Below, in pieces: positions 5,291-11,110 of a DNA stretch of 11,110 nt. The DNA is from TMED14 sp041179465 (lineage in GTDB: Bacteria; Bacteroidota; Bacteroidia; Flavobacteriales; Schleiferiaceae), in NCBI GenBank assembly GCA_041179465.1, contig JBEGTJ010000052.1:1-11110 (forward strand), given 5' to 3'. The notes beneath the pieces were generated by a model. The model made no database searches. It saw only the letters and a program-made list of their open reading frames with translations, and was not told where the DNA came from. Made by a program: the position numbers and the translations under genes. The first letter of the stretch is position 1; every line of letters starts with the position of its first letter.

Positions 5291-7648
5291 CTATGCTCCC
5301 CAGATTTCGTCGTTCGGGAGCGCAAGGACGACGCGCGTTCCCTCATCCAAGTCCTCTACGCTCAGGGTAAACGCTTGGCCCGTGGCTTCGCTCAGCGCCT
5401 TGAGTCGGCTGCCGAGAATCCGGGTGGCCATGGAGCGTTTTTGGCCCTCGTCCCCGGTGCGTTGGGCTGCGGCTGCCCCGCGTCCGACCCCGTTGTCTTC
5501 GACCTCTATGCGGAGCCGTTGGGGCTCCACGGCGCGGAGCACGCGCAGGCAAAGCCGCCCTCGGCGGCCTTGGAGCGGACGAAGTCCGTGCAAAATGGCG
5601 TTCTCCACGAGCGGCTGCAGCAGCATCGGCGGGACCGCCACGTCGGCGGGCTCCAGGTCCTCGTCGACTTCGAGCACGTAGTCAAAGCTCTGGTCAAAGC
5701 GCATCTGCTCCAAGGCGGCGTAGTGCGCCAAGGCGTCGAGTTCGTCGCGCAGCGCAACCCGCTCCTGTTCCGCCTTCTCGAGCGTGTAGCGCATCAGTCG
5801 GGCGAACCGGTTGAGGTACTGCACGGCCTCGCGGGGCTTTTGCTCCATCACAAACGACGAAATTGACTCCAAGGCATTGAAGGTGAAGTGCGGATTCATT
5901 TGGAGTCGTAAGGCCATGCGTTCGAGTTCCGCCTTTTCGCGCGCCCAGGTGCGGGCTTCGCGGCGGCGTCGGAGGCCCAGTGCGCCCAGCGTTCCTCCGC
6001 CCACCAAAAGCACCAAGGTCAACGGCACCCAAAAGCGGGGCTGGGCCCACCACGGGCGCGGAACCCACAATTTGAAGCGCTGAAGCGGCTGCGATTGGAG
6101 CTCAAGCGCGTGTTCGCCCGAGGAAACCCCCGAAAGCACGATGCTGCGCCCCGCGCCCAGATCAATCCAGGCGCCGCCGTCGAGGCGGTAGCGCAAACTG
6201 CGGCCTTCGGCGTGCGGATCGCCCAAGCGCGCCACGCGGAGGAGCACCTGGGCTCCCTGACGGCCCTCGTGGACCTCCCAACTGCGCAGCACCCAGCGAG
6301 GGCTCCCCAGGGGTGCTACGCCCCGACCCGCCGAGCGCACAAAGAGACCGCGGGCTCCCCAATTCCAGGCATAGCCGGTCTCCTCCCAACGGCTACGGGT
6401 CCGAAGCGCCGAGGGGGGCGGAGCGCAGGCAGTCCATGCGCCGTCGGTCCACGACACCCAGCCAGTGGTGGTTTGCAGGACGGGCACTCCGCCCATCCAG
6501 CCCGCGTCGAGCACCCAGTCCGCCAGGCGGGAACGCCACGTGCCGCCCGTCCATTCCAGGGCCCCAAACTCGCCGTAGAGCAGCCAGCGTCCTTCAGGCA
6601 GCTCGACGAGGCCTTTGGGCACGCCGGCCGCGGGCAGCCGAAGCGCGGTGCGCCCCTCAGGGCGAATGAGTTCCAGTCCGCTGCTCGAAAGCACCGCAAA
6701 GCAATCGGGCGCCCAGCGCACGGCCGAGATGATGCGCCCCACGGAGTAGGCCGCGGTCCGCACGTCGTACCATTGTTCCGGCCTCGGAATGCGGAGCATG
6801 CCGTCGCGCGCCGCCAGGAGCAGTCCCCCGTTGCCGTCGGGAGCCAAGGCCGCCGCAAGGTCAAGCGGCGTTCCGCCAAGTGCCGTCATGGGCTGCACCT
6901 CGTCGTCGACCCAAAAGAGCCCTTCTCGGCTCGCGAGCCACCACGACGAGGGGTCCTGGGCCGGAACCCACTGGGCGTCGGTGAGCTGCGCAGACGAAGC
7001 CACCCATCCGTCGTCGGTCAGTCGCTCCAACCCGCGGTCCGTCTCGGCCCAAACGCCCGTTGCGTCGACGGCGGCCGAGCGCACCGCCTGATCGCGAACG
7101 CGCGTCCACCGTCCCGACGAGCCCCGCACCCAGAGTCCTTTGGACGACGACACCCACCAAGCGGAGCCGCGTCGGCCAAACTGGGTAGCGCCCGACAGCG
7201 ATTCGAGGGGTTCTTGGGTGAATCGGCCCTCGCCCCAGCGCAACCAAAGCCCGTCGGGCTTCAAAACCCACAGCGTATCTCCGTGCACCTCGACGTCGAC
7301 CACGGGCCCCGACATTCCGTCGACCGCGGCGGCGGGACCGTCGAGGGGGATCCAATACAAGCCGTCGGAGGTTGCCGCAAACGCCCCTTGGCGCTGCGGG
7401 GCCACGCCCAGCACAATGGGCGGAACCTGCGGCCACTGGGCGGCCAGGACGGCCACCCCGTCGTAGCGGAGCACGCCCTCGTCTTGCGTCGCCAACCACC
7501 ACAGCCCGTCGGGCCCTACGGCGGCGTCGAGCACTTCGCGGCCCCGAAGCTGGGCGTCCGCCGCCCGCACGTCGACGGCAAAGGCCAGCCGCTGCCCGCG
7601 AAGCGGCAGCGCGACCGCGAAGAGGACCAAGATTCCGAGCGCACGCAC
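5291..7648 (-). CDS. sensor histidine kinase with periplasmic propeller repeats, Y_Y_Y-like domain and LytS-type kinase
   Basis: From GTG 7646-7648 it has 785 residues. An N-terminal signal sequence (RALGILVLFAVALPLRG) is followed by about 45-450 with some ten repeats of a Trp-x(2-6)-Gly-Leu pattern (WWLATQDEGVLRYDG, DTLWVLKPDGLWLRW, WWVSSSKGLWVRG, WWLASREGLFWVD), as in two-component propellers. A Y_Y_Y-like strand module (LRYRLDGGAWIDL...SSGEHALELQ) follows at about 475-525, and one transmembrane helix at about 539-559. The kinase core begins LRLQMNPHFTFNALESI with phosphoacceptor His587, then the N box PLVENAILHGL and VEDNGVGR as the ATP lid/G1 region. It has no receiver or AraC domain, unlike hybrid kinases, and passes its signal to the LytTR regulator 15 bp downstream. 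Upstream start codons up to 7735 would spoil the signal peptide and overlap the divergent gene. The ligand is unknown. Confidence 0.9.
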   Translation of the reverse strand: MRALGILVLFAVALPLRGQRLAFAVDVRAADAQLRGREVLDAAVGPDGLWWLATQDEGVLRYDGVAVLAAQWPQVPPIVLGVAPQRQGAFAATSDGLYWIPLDGPAAAVDGMSGPVVDVEVHGDTLWVLKPDGLWLRWGEGRFTQEPLESLSGATQFGRRGSAWWVSSSKGLWVRGSSGRWTRVRDQAVRSAAVDATGVWAETDRGLERLTDDGWVASSAQLTDAQWVPAQDPSSWWLASREGLFWVDDEVQPMTALGGTPLDLAAALAPDGNGGLLLAARDGMLRIPRPEQWYDVRTAAYSVGRIISAVRWAPDCFAVLSSSGLELIRPEGRTALRLPAAGVPKGLVELPEGRWLLYGEFGALEWTGGTWRSRLADWVLDAGWMGGVPVLQTTTGWVSWTDGAWTACAPPPSALRTRSRWEETGYAWNWGARGLFVRSAGRGVAPLGSPRWVLRSWEVHEGRQGAQVLLRVARLGDPHAEGRSLRYRLDGGAWIDLGAGRSIVLSGVSSGEHALELQSQPLQRFKLWVPRPWWAQPRFWVPLTLVLLVGGGTLGALGLRRRREARTWAREKAELERMALRLQMNPHFTFNALESISSFVMEQKPREAVQYLNRFARLMRYTLEKAEQERVALRDELDALAHYAALEQMRFDQSFDYVLEVDEDLEPADVAVPPMLLQPLVENAILHGLRPLQGRRGRLCLRVLRAVEPQRLRIEVEDNGVGRGAAAAQRTGDEGQKRSMATRILGSRLKALSEATGQAFTLSVEDLDEGTRVVLALPNDEIWGA

Positions 7649-7652
7649 CGAG

Positions 7653-7660
7653 CGAAGGTA
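7653..7660 (-). promoter_or_regulatory. -7-like box TACCTTCG for the sensor kinase operon
   Basis: On the minus strand TACCTTCG (one mismatch from TAnnTTTG) ends 4 nt before the chosen GTG start, supporting that start over the longer reading frame. A direct repeat TAGCCCG (plus strand, 7659-7665 and 7667-7673) lies immediately upstream and touches the box. Confidence 0.42.
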
Positions 7661-7673
7661 GCCCGTTAGCCCG
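7659..7673. repeat. direct repeat TAGCCCG x2, 8-bp period, in divergent promoter region
   Basis: TAGCCCG occurs at 7659-7665 and 7667-7673 in the 78-bp gap between the divergent kinase and secreted-protein starts. It abuts the kinase -7-like box and could be an operator half-site pair. It does not fit the usual LytTR direct-repeat consensus well. A short inverted repeat, CGAA-aca-TTCG, follows at 7672-7682. Confidence 0.3.
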
Positions 7674-7714
7674 AAACATTCGTTTGCACGCAGCGCCACC
7701 CGACGGGCGTGCTC

Positions 7715-7722
7715 CTCCTTTG
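7715..7722 (+). promoter_or_regulatory. -7-like box CTCCTTTG for the secreted-protein operon
   Basis: The TTTG core ends 4 nt before ATG 7727, the same position as the boxes of other leading genes, but the TA at the left end is replaced by CT. The match is partial. Confidence 0.25.
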
Positions 7723-7726
7723 CCGC

Positions 7727-8377
7727 ATGAAGCACCTCCTCGTTCCCCTACTCGCCTTGGCGGCGACCGCGCCCCCGGTCTGCGGACAACTTCCGACCGA
7801 ACCCTGGTTTGAATCGAGCCTGCAGCGACCCTGGTGCGCCTGGGTGCAGCATGCGGGCCCTGCGCCGGGGTGGACCCAAGCCACCGTGGCGGCGCGCCGC
7901 AAGAACCTCGATGCCGGCCTTCGAGCCGACGCCCTCGGAATCGGCGCATGGACGATGGCCACGCTGAATCTCGGAACGCCTTCAGCCTCCGCAGGGCGCG
8001 CGGGACCCCAAGTCCTAAAGGCCTCGATGGGGCTGGGCTGGGAGCGGCGACGGCCCCACGTTTTGGTCCGCGCCACCTGGGGACCCTGGACCCTGAGCGC
8101 CCAACCCACGGTCGGGCAATGGTGCGCCGGATGGCGCCAGCTGCAGACCTCGGGGTGGACCTTCACGACCCAACTGCGGCAGGACCTGGCCGCCCGGCGA
8201 AGTGAATTCGTCTTGGGCCTCGAACGGCCCGACCTCGCGCTCTACGCCACTTCGCTGGGCCGCTGGCGCCTGGTGTACCGCCGAAACCTGCTTCAAATCA
8301 GCGTTGGCGGAGGCGCCCTCCTCCAAAATGCCCTGGGAATTGAAGCTCCGGACGCGCTCCAATCTGCGGCACCGTGA
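7727..8377 (+). CDS. secreted or envelope protein of unknown function, first gene of a two-gene operon
   Basis: A 216-residue protein starting at ATG 7727, which gives a clean signal peptide (MKHLLVPLLALAATAPPVCG, cleavage predicted before Gln21). A GTG nine codons' worth upstream (7709) is open but less likely. The mature part is rich in Trp, Arg, Leu and Gly and has many alternating hydrophobic/polar segments (PHVLVRATWGPWTLSAQ, WTFTTQL, SEFVLGLE, WRLVYRRNLLQISVGG). This suggests beta-structure, perhaps a small barrel or a barrel-associated protein in the outer membrane. I recognise no domain and no catalytic motif. Its stop shares GTGA (8374-8377) with the start of the next gene, so the two products probably act together. 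It is divergent from the sensor kinase. Confidence 0.72.
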   Translation: MKHLLVPLLALAATAPPVCGQLPTEPWFESSLQRPWCAWVQHAGPAPGWTQATVAARRKNLDAGLRADALGIGAWTMATLNLGTPSASAGRAGPQVLKASMGLGWERRRPHVLVRATWGPWTLSAQPTVGQWCAGWRQLQTSGWTFTTQLRQDLAARRSEFVLGLERPDLALYATSLGRWRLVYRRNLLQISVGGGALLQNALGIEAPDALQSAAP

Positions 8378-9906
8378 ACGCAGGCCCTTTCCGCGCCGGT
8401 CGGCGACTGGCCCTTGCCCTTCTTCTTGGGGCAGCCGGTACCGCCCGACTCAAGGCCCAAAACGACCTCGCGCTCCTGGCCGAGCTGTGCCAGCACACGC
8501 AGCCCGATTGGACCGACGCGCAACGCGATTCTGCCCAGGTCGCCTGGGCGCAATGGACGCGCTTGAGGCCGCCGCACTACGCTGAGGCCTTGGCGTTTTT
8601 GACGCCCGACCAGCAGTTTGCCCTCGAGCGCTACCAGGCGCAATTTGGTTGGCCGCGCGACAGCACCGAATGGCGCGCGCTTCCTTTGAGCGGACCGCAG
8701 CGGGAACTGCTCCAGCGGCTTTACCACGGAGCCCTTGCCGGCGGACGCTCCACGGCCCGGCGCGCGGTTGAGCCCGCACTGGCAGGGGGCTGGAGCTGCA
8801 GCAGCTGCCGCTTCCCGGGAATGAGCCCTTCCCAACTCGCTTCAGGGCGTCGCCTTGCGCTGGTCGGACCGAGTTCGCGGTGGAATGTGCTTCCCTGGGG
8901 GCTCAAAAGTCCCGACGACGCGGCCCTTCGCGGCTTTTGGCATCCCGAGGTGGGGGGCCTTGCGCTGCATCCGGGGCGCTTGCCCTCGGGGGCTCCGGCA
9001 TGGGCACGGTCAGTGGAACGGGTTGCGCTGAGCCGCGGACCCGCTTCAGGATGGCTTGGCGAGGTGTCGCTCCGGGGGCCTTTTGTTGCCGCCGCTCTGA
9101 GCGGAAGTGCGCACGGCTGGTGGCTGGTCCAGGGAACGTGGTACGGCCCTGGCGGACTGTGGGTCAGCGTGCAGCGCGAACGCCACCGCCCACCGGTCGG
9201 AGCCATGTTTTGGGAACGGCCGGCGGCGAGCGCCACTCCGTGGCGCGCGCAGCGCGGTAACCGCGCCACCGCGGCCCTGCCGCTGTGGGCCGGCCGCCTA
9301 ACCATGGCGCACACTTCGTCGGGACCGTCCGCGAGTTGGGCAAGCAGCCATCGAAGCGCCACGTGGACCCCTGGACAGCTCGCGTGGGGACAAAGCATGG
9401 AGGTCAACCCGCGGGGCGGCCTCGCGCGCGGTGACCTCACCCGGCGCGGCCTCGCGCGCAGTGATCTCCCCCGGGGCGGCCTCGCGCGCGGTGACCTCAC
9501 CCGGGGCGACTCCGTGCAGGGCGCGCGCCCGACGGCCGCCGCCGGCGTTTGGAGGCTGCGGGGCACCCTCTACTTGGGCCGGGCGCAGGGTGCTTCCCTG
9601 CAGCTGAGGCGGCAGCGGGATCGGCTTCAGTGGGAAGTTGGGGTGGCGGCCCTCACGGCCCGCGAAGACGTGCTTCCGCGCGCCCTGGGCCCCATGGGGC
9701 TTTGGCGGCCGGGGGCTACTGGGGAATGCGCCGTGGCTTGGATCGACGGGGTGCAGCGCGCAAGCCTTAGGCTGCGGTGCGCTCCGAGCGGATGGTCTGC
9801 CAGCCTTAGCGCCCAGTGGGACCTGTCGTCGGTACCGTTCCAAAGGCCGCCTGAAACTGCGTCCAAAAGTCCGGAAACGACTTGGCCACCGCCTCGGCGC
9901 CCGTGA
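8374..9906 (+). CDS. secreted protein with N-terminal helix-hairpin-helix-like region, probable outer-membrane beta-barrel
   Basis: A 510-residue protein from GTG 8374, overlapping the previous stop. A signal peptide (1-28, cleavage LKA before Gln29) is followed by a helical region (about 31-119). Its tail, ALAFLTPDQQFALERYQ, FGWPRDSTEWRALPLSG and PQRELLQRL, resembles the tandem helix-hairpin-helix (ComEA-like) modules at the start of some Bacteroidota outer-membrane proteins. A CxxC (142-145) comes next, then a Trp/Gly/Arg-rich part with alternating strands, as in a barrel. It is shorter than the roughly 650-700 residues I recall for that family. A 10-residue tandem repeat sits at 347-379. 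The last 33 residues lie antisense to the conserved 3' end of aroA, and the Pro-rich tail after SAQWDLSSV looks like an added extension. Function unknown; the family link is moderate. Confidence 0.72.
   Translation: MNAGPFRAGRRLALALLLGAAGTARLKAQNDLALLAELCQHTQPDWTDAQRDSAQVAWAQWTRLRPPHYAEALAFLTPDQQFALERYQAQFGWPRDSTEWRALPLSGPQRELLQRLYHGALAGGRSTARRAVEPALAGGWSCSSCRFPGMSPSQLASGRRLALVGPSSRWNVLPWGLKSPDDAALRGFWHPEVGGLALHPGRLPSGAPAWARSVERVALSRGPASGWLGEVSLRGPFVAAALSGSAHGWWLVQGTWYGPGGLWVSVQRERHRPPVGAMFWERPAASATPWRAQRGNRATAALPLWAGRLTMAHTSSGPSASWASSHRSATWTPGQLAWGQSMEVNPRGGLARGDLTRRGLARSDLPRGGLARGDLTRGDSVQGARPTAAAGVWRLRGTLYLGRAQGASLQLRRQRDRLQWEVGVAALTAREDVLPRALGPMGLWRPGATGECAVAWIDGVQRASLRLRCAPSGWSASLSAQWDLSSVPFQRPPETASKSPETTWPPPRRP
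9411..9510 (+). repeat. 30-bp tandem repeat, three full units plus a third of a fourth
   Basis: Units at 9411-9440, 9441-9470 and 9471-9500, with 9501-9510 starting a fourth. In the secreted protein they encode RGGLARGDLT, RRGLARSDLP, RGGLARGDLT and RGD (residues 347-379). The first and third units differ by one base; the middle one differs from the third by four. The unit length is a multiple of three, so copy-number changes would keep the frame. Confidence 0.93.
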
Positions 9907-10954
9907 GCTGAACCGGGTGGCGCAGCGAAGCGAGCGCGGCACAAAACGCCATGCGGTGGTCTTGGTGGCTGTCGAGCTTCAGGCATTCGCCGTGCGGGGC
10001 GAGCCCGGGCGTCCACTCGATCCAGTCGGAACCGTGACGCACTCCGCAGCCCAGGGCCGCGAGGTAGGTCGCCGTGGCGTCCAGGCGCGGAGATTCCTTG
10101 GCATTCAGCGTGTGAAGGCCCGTCGCCCGGCCGGGTCGGCCGCCGAGCGCCGCAGCCACCACGGCGGGCATGGCCAGGTCGGGGGTGTCGGCAAAGTCGG
10201 GATTCCATGCGTCCCGCCTCCAAGGGACTGGGCGAACGTCCAGGCTTCCGTCGGGGCTCGAGGCGACGGAAAAACCCAGTTCGGCGCCCCAGTGCGCGGA
10301 ACGGGCGTCGCCCTGAAGGCTCGAACCCGACAGGCCCTCTAAGCGAATCGGGATTCCGCTCAACCCCACGGCGGCAAGAAACACAAGGGCCGCCGACCAG
10401 TCGCGCTCAGGGGGCCAGGTCGGCGCGGGGCCCTCCCTCAGTGCCTGCGTCATCGCCAAGTAGGGCGCGCTGGCCACCCCGAGCGGAACCTCAAGTTCCA
10501 CCGGCGCGCTGCAGCACGACGAAATCAGCTGAACGGCCGAGGCAAACTGGGAACTCAATCGGGCGTCCACGGAGACGACTCCGCCCCGAAGCACGGTGCC
10601 GTGGATGCGCCAGCCCAAGGGGTGGGGCTCGAGCTGTCCGCCCATGGACCGCAGGGCCGCGACCAGGGGCTCAATGGGGCGCTGGCGCAGGCGTTCGTCG
10701 GCCTGAAGAAGCACGTTCGCGCCGGGCTGGGCCGCCCAATAGGCCATTCCAAATCGGTAGGCCGTGCCCGCAGGCCCCGCGTCGGCGCGCCGAAGCCCGT
10801 CGGGACCGGCTGGCGCCTGAAGCACCCGGAACATGGCGTGCATGTCGCCGCTCCACCGCGCGTCGGGTTCAGGAAGGGGCTCGTTGCGCACCGCGCGCAG
10901 CAGGAGCAGGCGGTTGGCGAGGCTCTTGGCGTAGGGGAGTTCAATGCTGCGCAT
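9806..10954 (-). CDS. aroA: 3-phosphoshikimate 1-carboxyvinyltransferase (EPSP synthase)
   Basis: A 382-residue EPSP synthase, joining shikimate-3-phosphate and PEP in the sixth step of the shikimate pathway. Substrate-site motifs are present in order: KSLANR (10-15; Lys/Ser/Arg as in K22, S23 and R27 of E. coli), AGTAYRF (PEP loop), RQRPIEPL (Arg124 equivalent), SSQFASA (Ser169/Gln171), DTPDLA (catalytic Asp313), KESPRL (Glu341/Arg344), DHRMAF (Arg386) and KSFPDFW (Lys411). It is shorter than E. coli AroA (427), with a trimmed N-terminus, which I recall as common in Bacteroidota. The Asn before AGTA in the E. coli NAGTA loop is replaced by Pro. ATG 10954 lies inside the end of aroB (14-bp overlap). 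The gene ends 101 bp inside the convergent secreted-protein gene. Confidence 0.93.
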   Translation of the reverse strand: MRSIELPYAKSLANRLLLLRAVRNEPLPEPDARWSGDMHAMFRVLQAPAGPDGLRRADAGPAGTAYRFGMAYWAAQPGANVLLQADERLRQRPIEPLVAALRSMGGQLEPHPLGWRIHGTVLRGGVVSVDARLSSQFASAVQLISSCCSAPVELEVPLGVASAPYLAMTQALREGPAPTWPPERDWSAALVFLAAVGLSGIPIRLEGLSGSSLQGDARSAHWGAELGFSVASSPDGSLDVRPVPWRRDAWNPDFADTPDLAMPAVVAAALGGRPGRATGLHTLNAKESPRLDATATYLAALGCGVRHGSDWIEWTPGLAPHGECLKLDSHQDHRMAFCAALASLRHPVQLTGAEAVAKSFPDFWTQFQAAFGTVPTTGPTGR

Positions 10955-11110
10955 CTGCCGTCCACGCCTGGGTGAATGCCTCCTCGGTCAGGACATCGAC
11001 CTGTTCGGCCTCGCCCGGCTGGGCGCACCAGACGATGCGGAGCTGGCCGCCGAGTTTCTTTTTGTCGTGCTGCATGCACGTCCACACCGCTTGGGGGTCG
11101 AGTTCGCGAA
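10941..11110 (-). CDS. aroB: 3-dehydroquinate synthase, C-terminal part (5' truncated by window edge)
   Basis: Reading the minus strand from 11108 gives the last 55 residues, ending at TGA 10943-10941. The sequence MQHDKKKLGGQLRIVW is the conserved C-terminal segment of AroB (family pattern M-x-DKK-x-x-x-G-x-(I/L)-R-F-V), whose lysines help bind the phosphate of DAHP. The enzyme makes 3-dehydroquinate, the second step of the shikimate pathway, so it belongs with aroA. The stop lies 14 bp inside aroA, in another frame, so the two are one transcription unit. The Zn- and NAD-binding parts are beyond the window edge. Confidence 0.85.
   Translation of the reverse strand, partial: RELDPQAVWTCMQHDKKKLGGQLRIVWCAQPGEAEQVDVLTEEAFTQAWTADAQH

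Noticed and set aside
6095..7669. 524-codon open frame on the plus strand, antisense to the sensor kinase
   Set aside because: It mirrors the GC-rich codons of the kinase, is full of Arg/Pro/His/Gly without any domain or signal, and the opposite strand has clear propeller repeats. A chance open frame in high-GC DNA.
7649..7726. LytTR binding site for the adjacent regulator
   Set aside because: GTT cores at 7665 and 7682 are 17 bp apart rather than about 21, and the flanking bases fit the LytTR consensus poorly.
7649..7735. Longer kinase N-terminus from GTG 7735, with an AAAGGAGG-like Shine-Dalgarno on the minus strand near 7712-7721
   Set aside because: The extension would bury the signal peptide 29 residues in and overlap the divergent gene start. 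The purine run is poorly spaced from any start and is the complement of the CTCCTTTG box.
6861..7949. 362-codon minus-strand frame overlapping the kinase N-terminus and the secreted-protein gene
   Set aside because: Arg/Gly/Ala-rich shadow frame with no motif, crossing a divergent promoter region.
9411..9510. CRISPR-like array from three 30-bp repeats
   Set aside because: The units are directly adjacent with no spacers and lie in frame within a coding sequence.
8721..9566. 281-codon minus-strand frame with SPRARPPRG-type repeats
   Set aside because: The repeats are the reverse reading of the 30-bp tandem repeat in the plus-strand gene; no independent coding evidence.

Overview
This window is almost wholly coding, roughly 60-65% G+C, and reads as a chromosomal segment of a high-GC member of the Bacteroidota, probably a Flavobacteriales-type lineage. 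Four things support this: a SprT-like protease whose C-terminal half resembles the Bacteroidota version; a LytTR regulator paired with a propeller/Y_Y_Y/LytS-type kinase; an MlaE/MlaF pair of Bacteroidota type; and the lack of recognisable Shine-Dalgarno sequences, with TAnnTTTG-like boxes just upstream of most operon-leading genes instead. The assignment is from memory of these families; no search was run.

Layout. (1) 1-228 (+): the C-terminus of kynurenine 3-monooxygenase. (2) 229-1737 (-): an MlaE-type permease followed by an MlaF-type ATPase, forming an ABC lipid-transport core. (3) 1767-1871 (+): a 34-residue lipoprotein, divergent from the permease across 29 bp and sharing a TTAA stop overlap with (4) 1868-2185 (-), a 105-residue membrane protein of unknown function. 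(5) 2233-4513 (+): sprT-like, purK and purE, linked by two ATGA overlaps. (6) 4535-7648 (-): a sensor kinase followed by its LytTR response regulator. (7) 7727-9906 (+): two secreted, probably envelope-located proteins overlapping by GTGA, divergent from the kinase. (8) 9806-11110 (-): the aroB C-terminus followed by aroA, overlapping each other by 14 bp; aroA also runs 101 bp into the convergent secreted-protein gene.

How the genes work together. Most are housekeeping (NAD/tryptophan catabolism, de novo purines, shikimate pathway, lipid transport). The sensor kinase/regulator pair next to the divergent secreted-protein operon is the most accessory-looking part and may be a regulator-target arrangement, which is inference.

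Most notable non-coding signals. A 21-bp element of three CTAG-containing heptads occurs at both tight (non-overlapping) convergent gene junctions (211-231 and 4514-4534). Its 7-bp period puts TAG in all six reading frames and it is also nearly palindromic. Separately, TAnnTTTG-like boxes lie 4-6 nt upstream of start codons, suggesting leaderless mRNAs. No CRISPR array, tRNA, rRNA, transposase or phage gene was seen. No gene-free stretch exceeds 80 bp.
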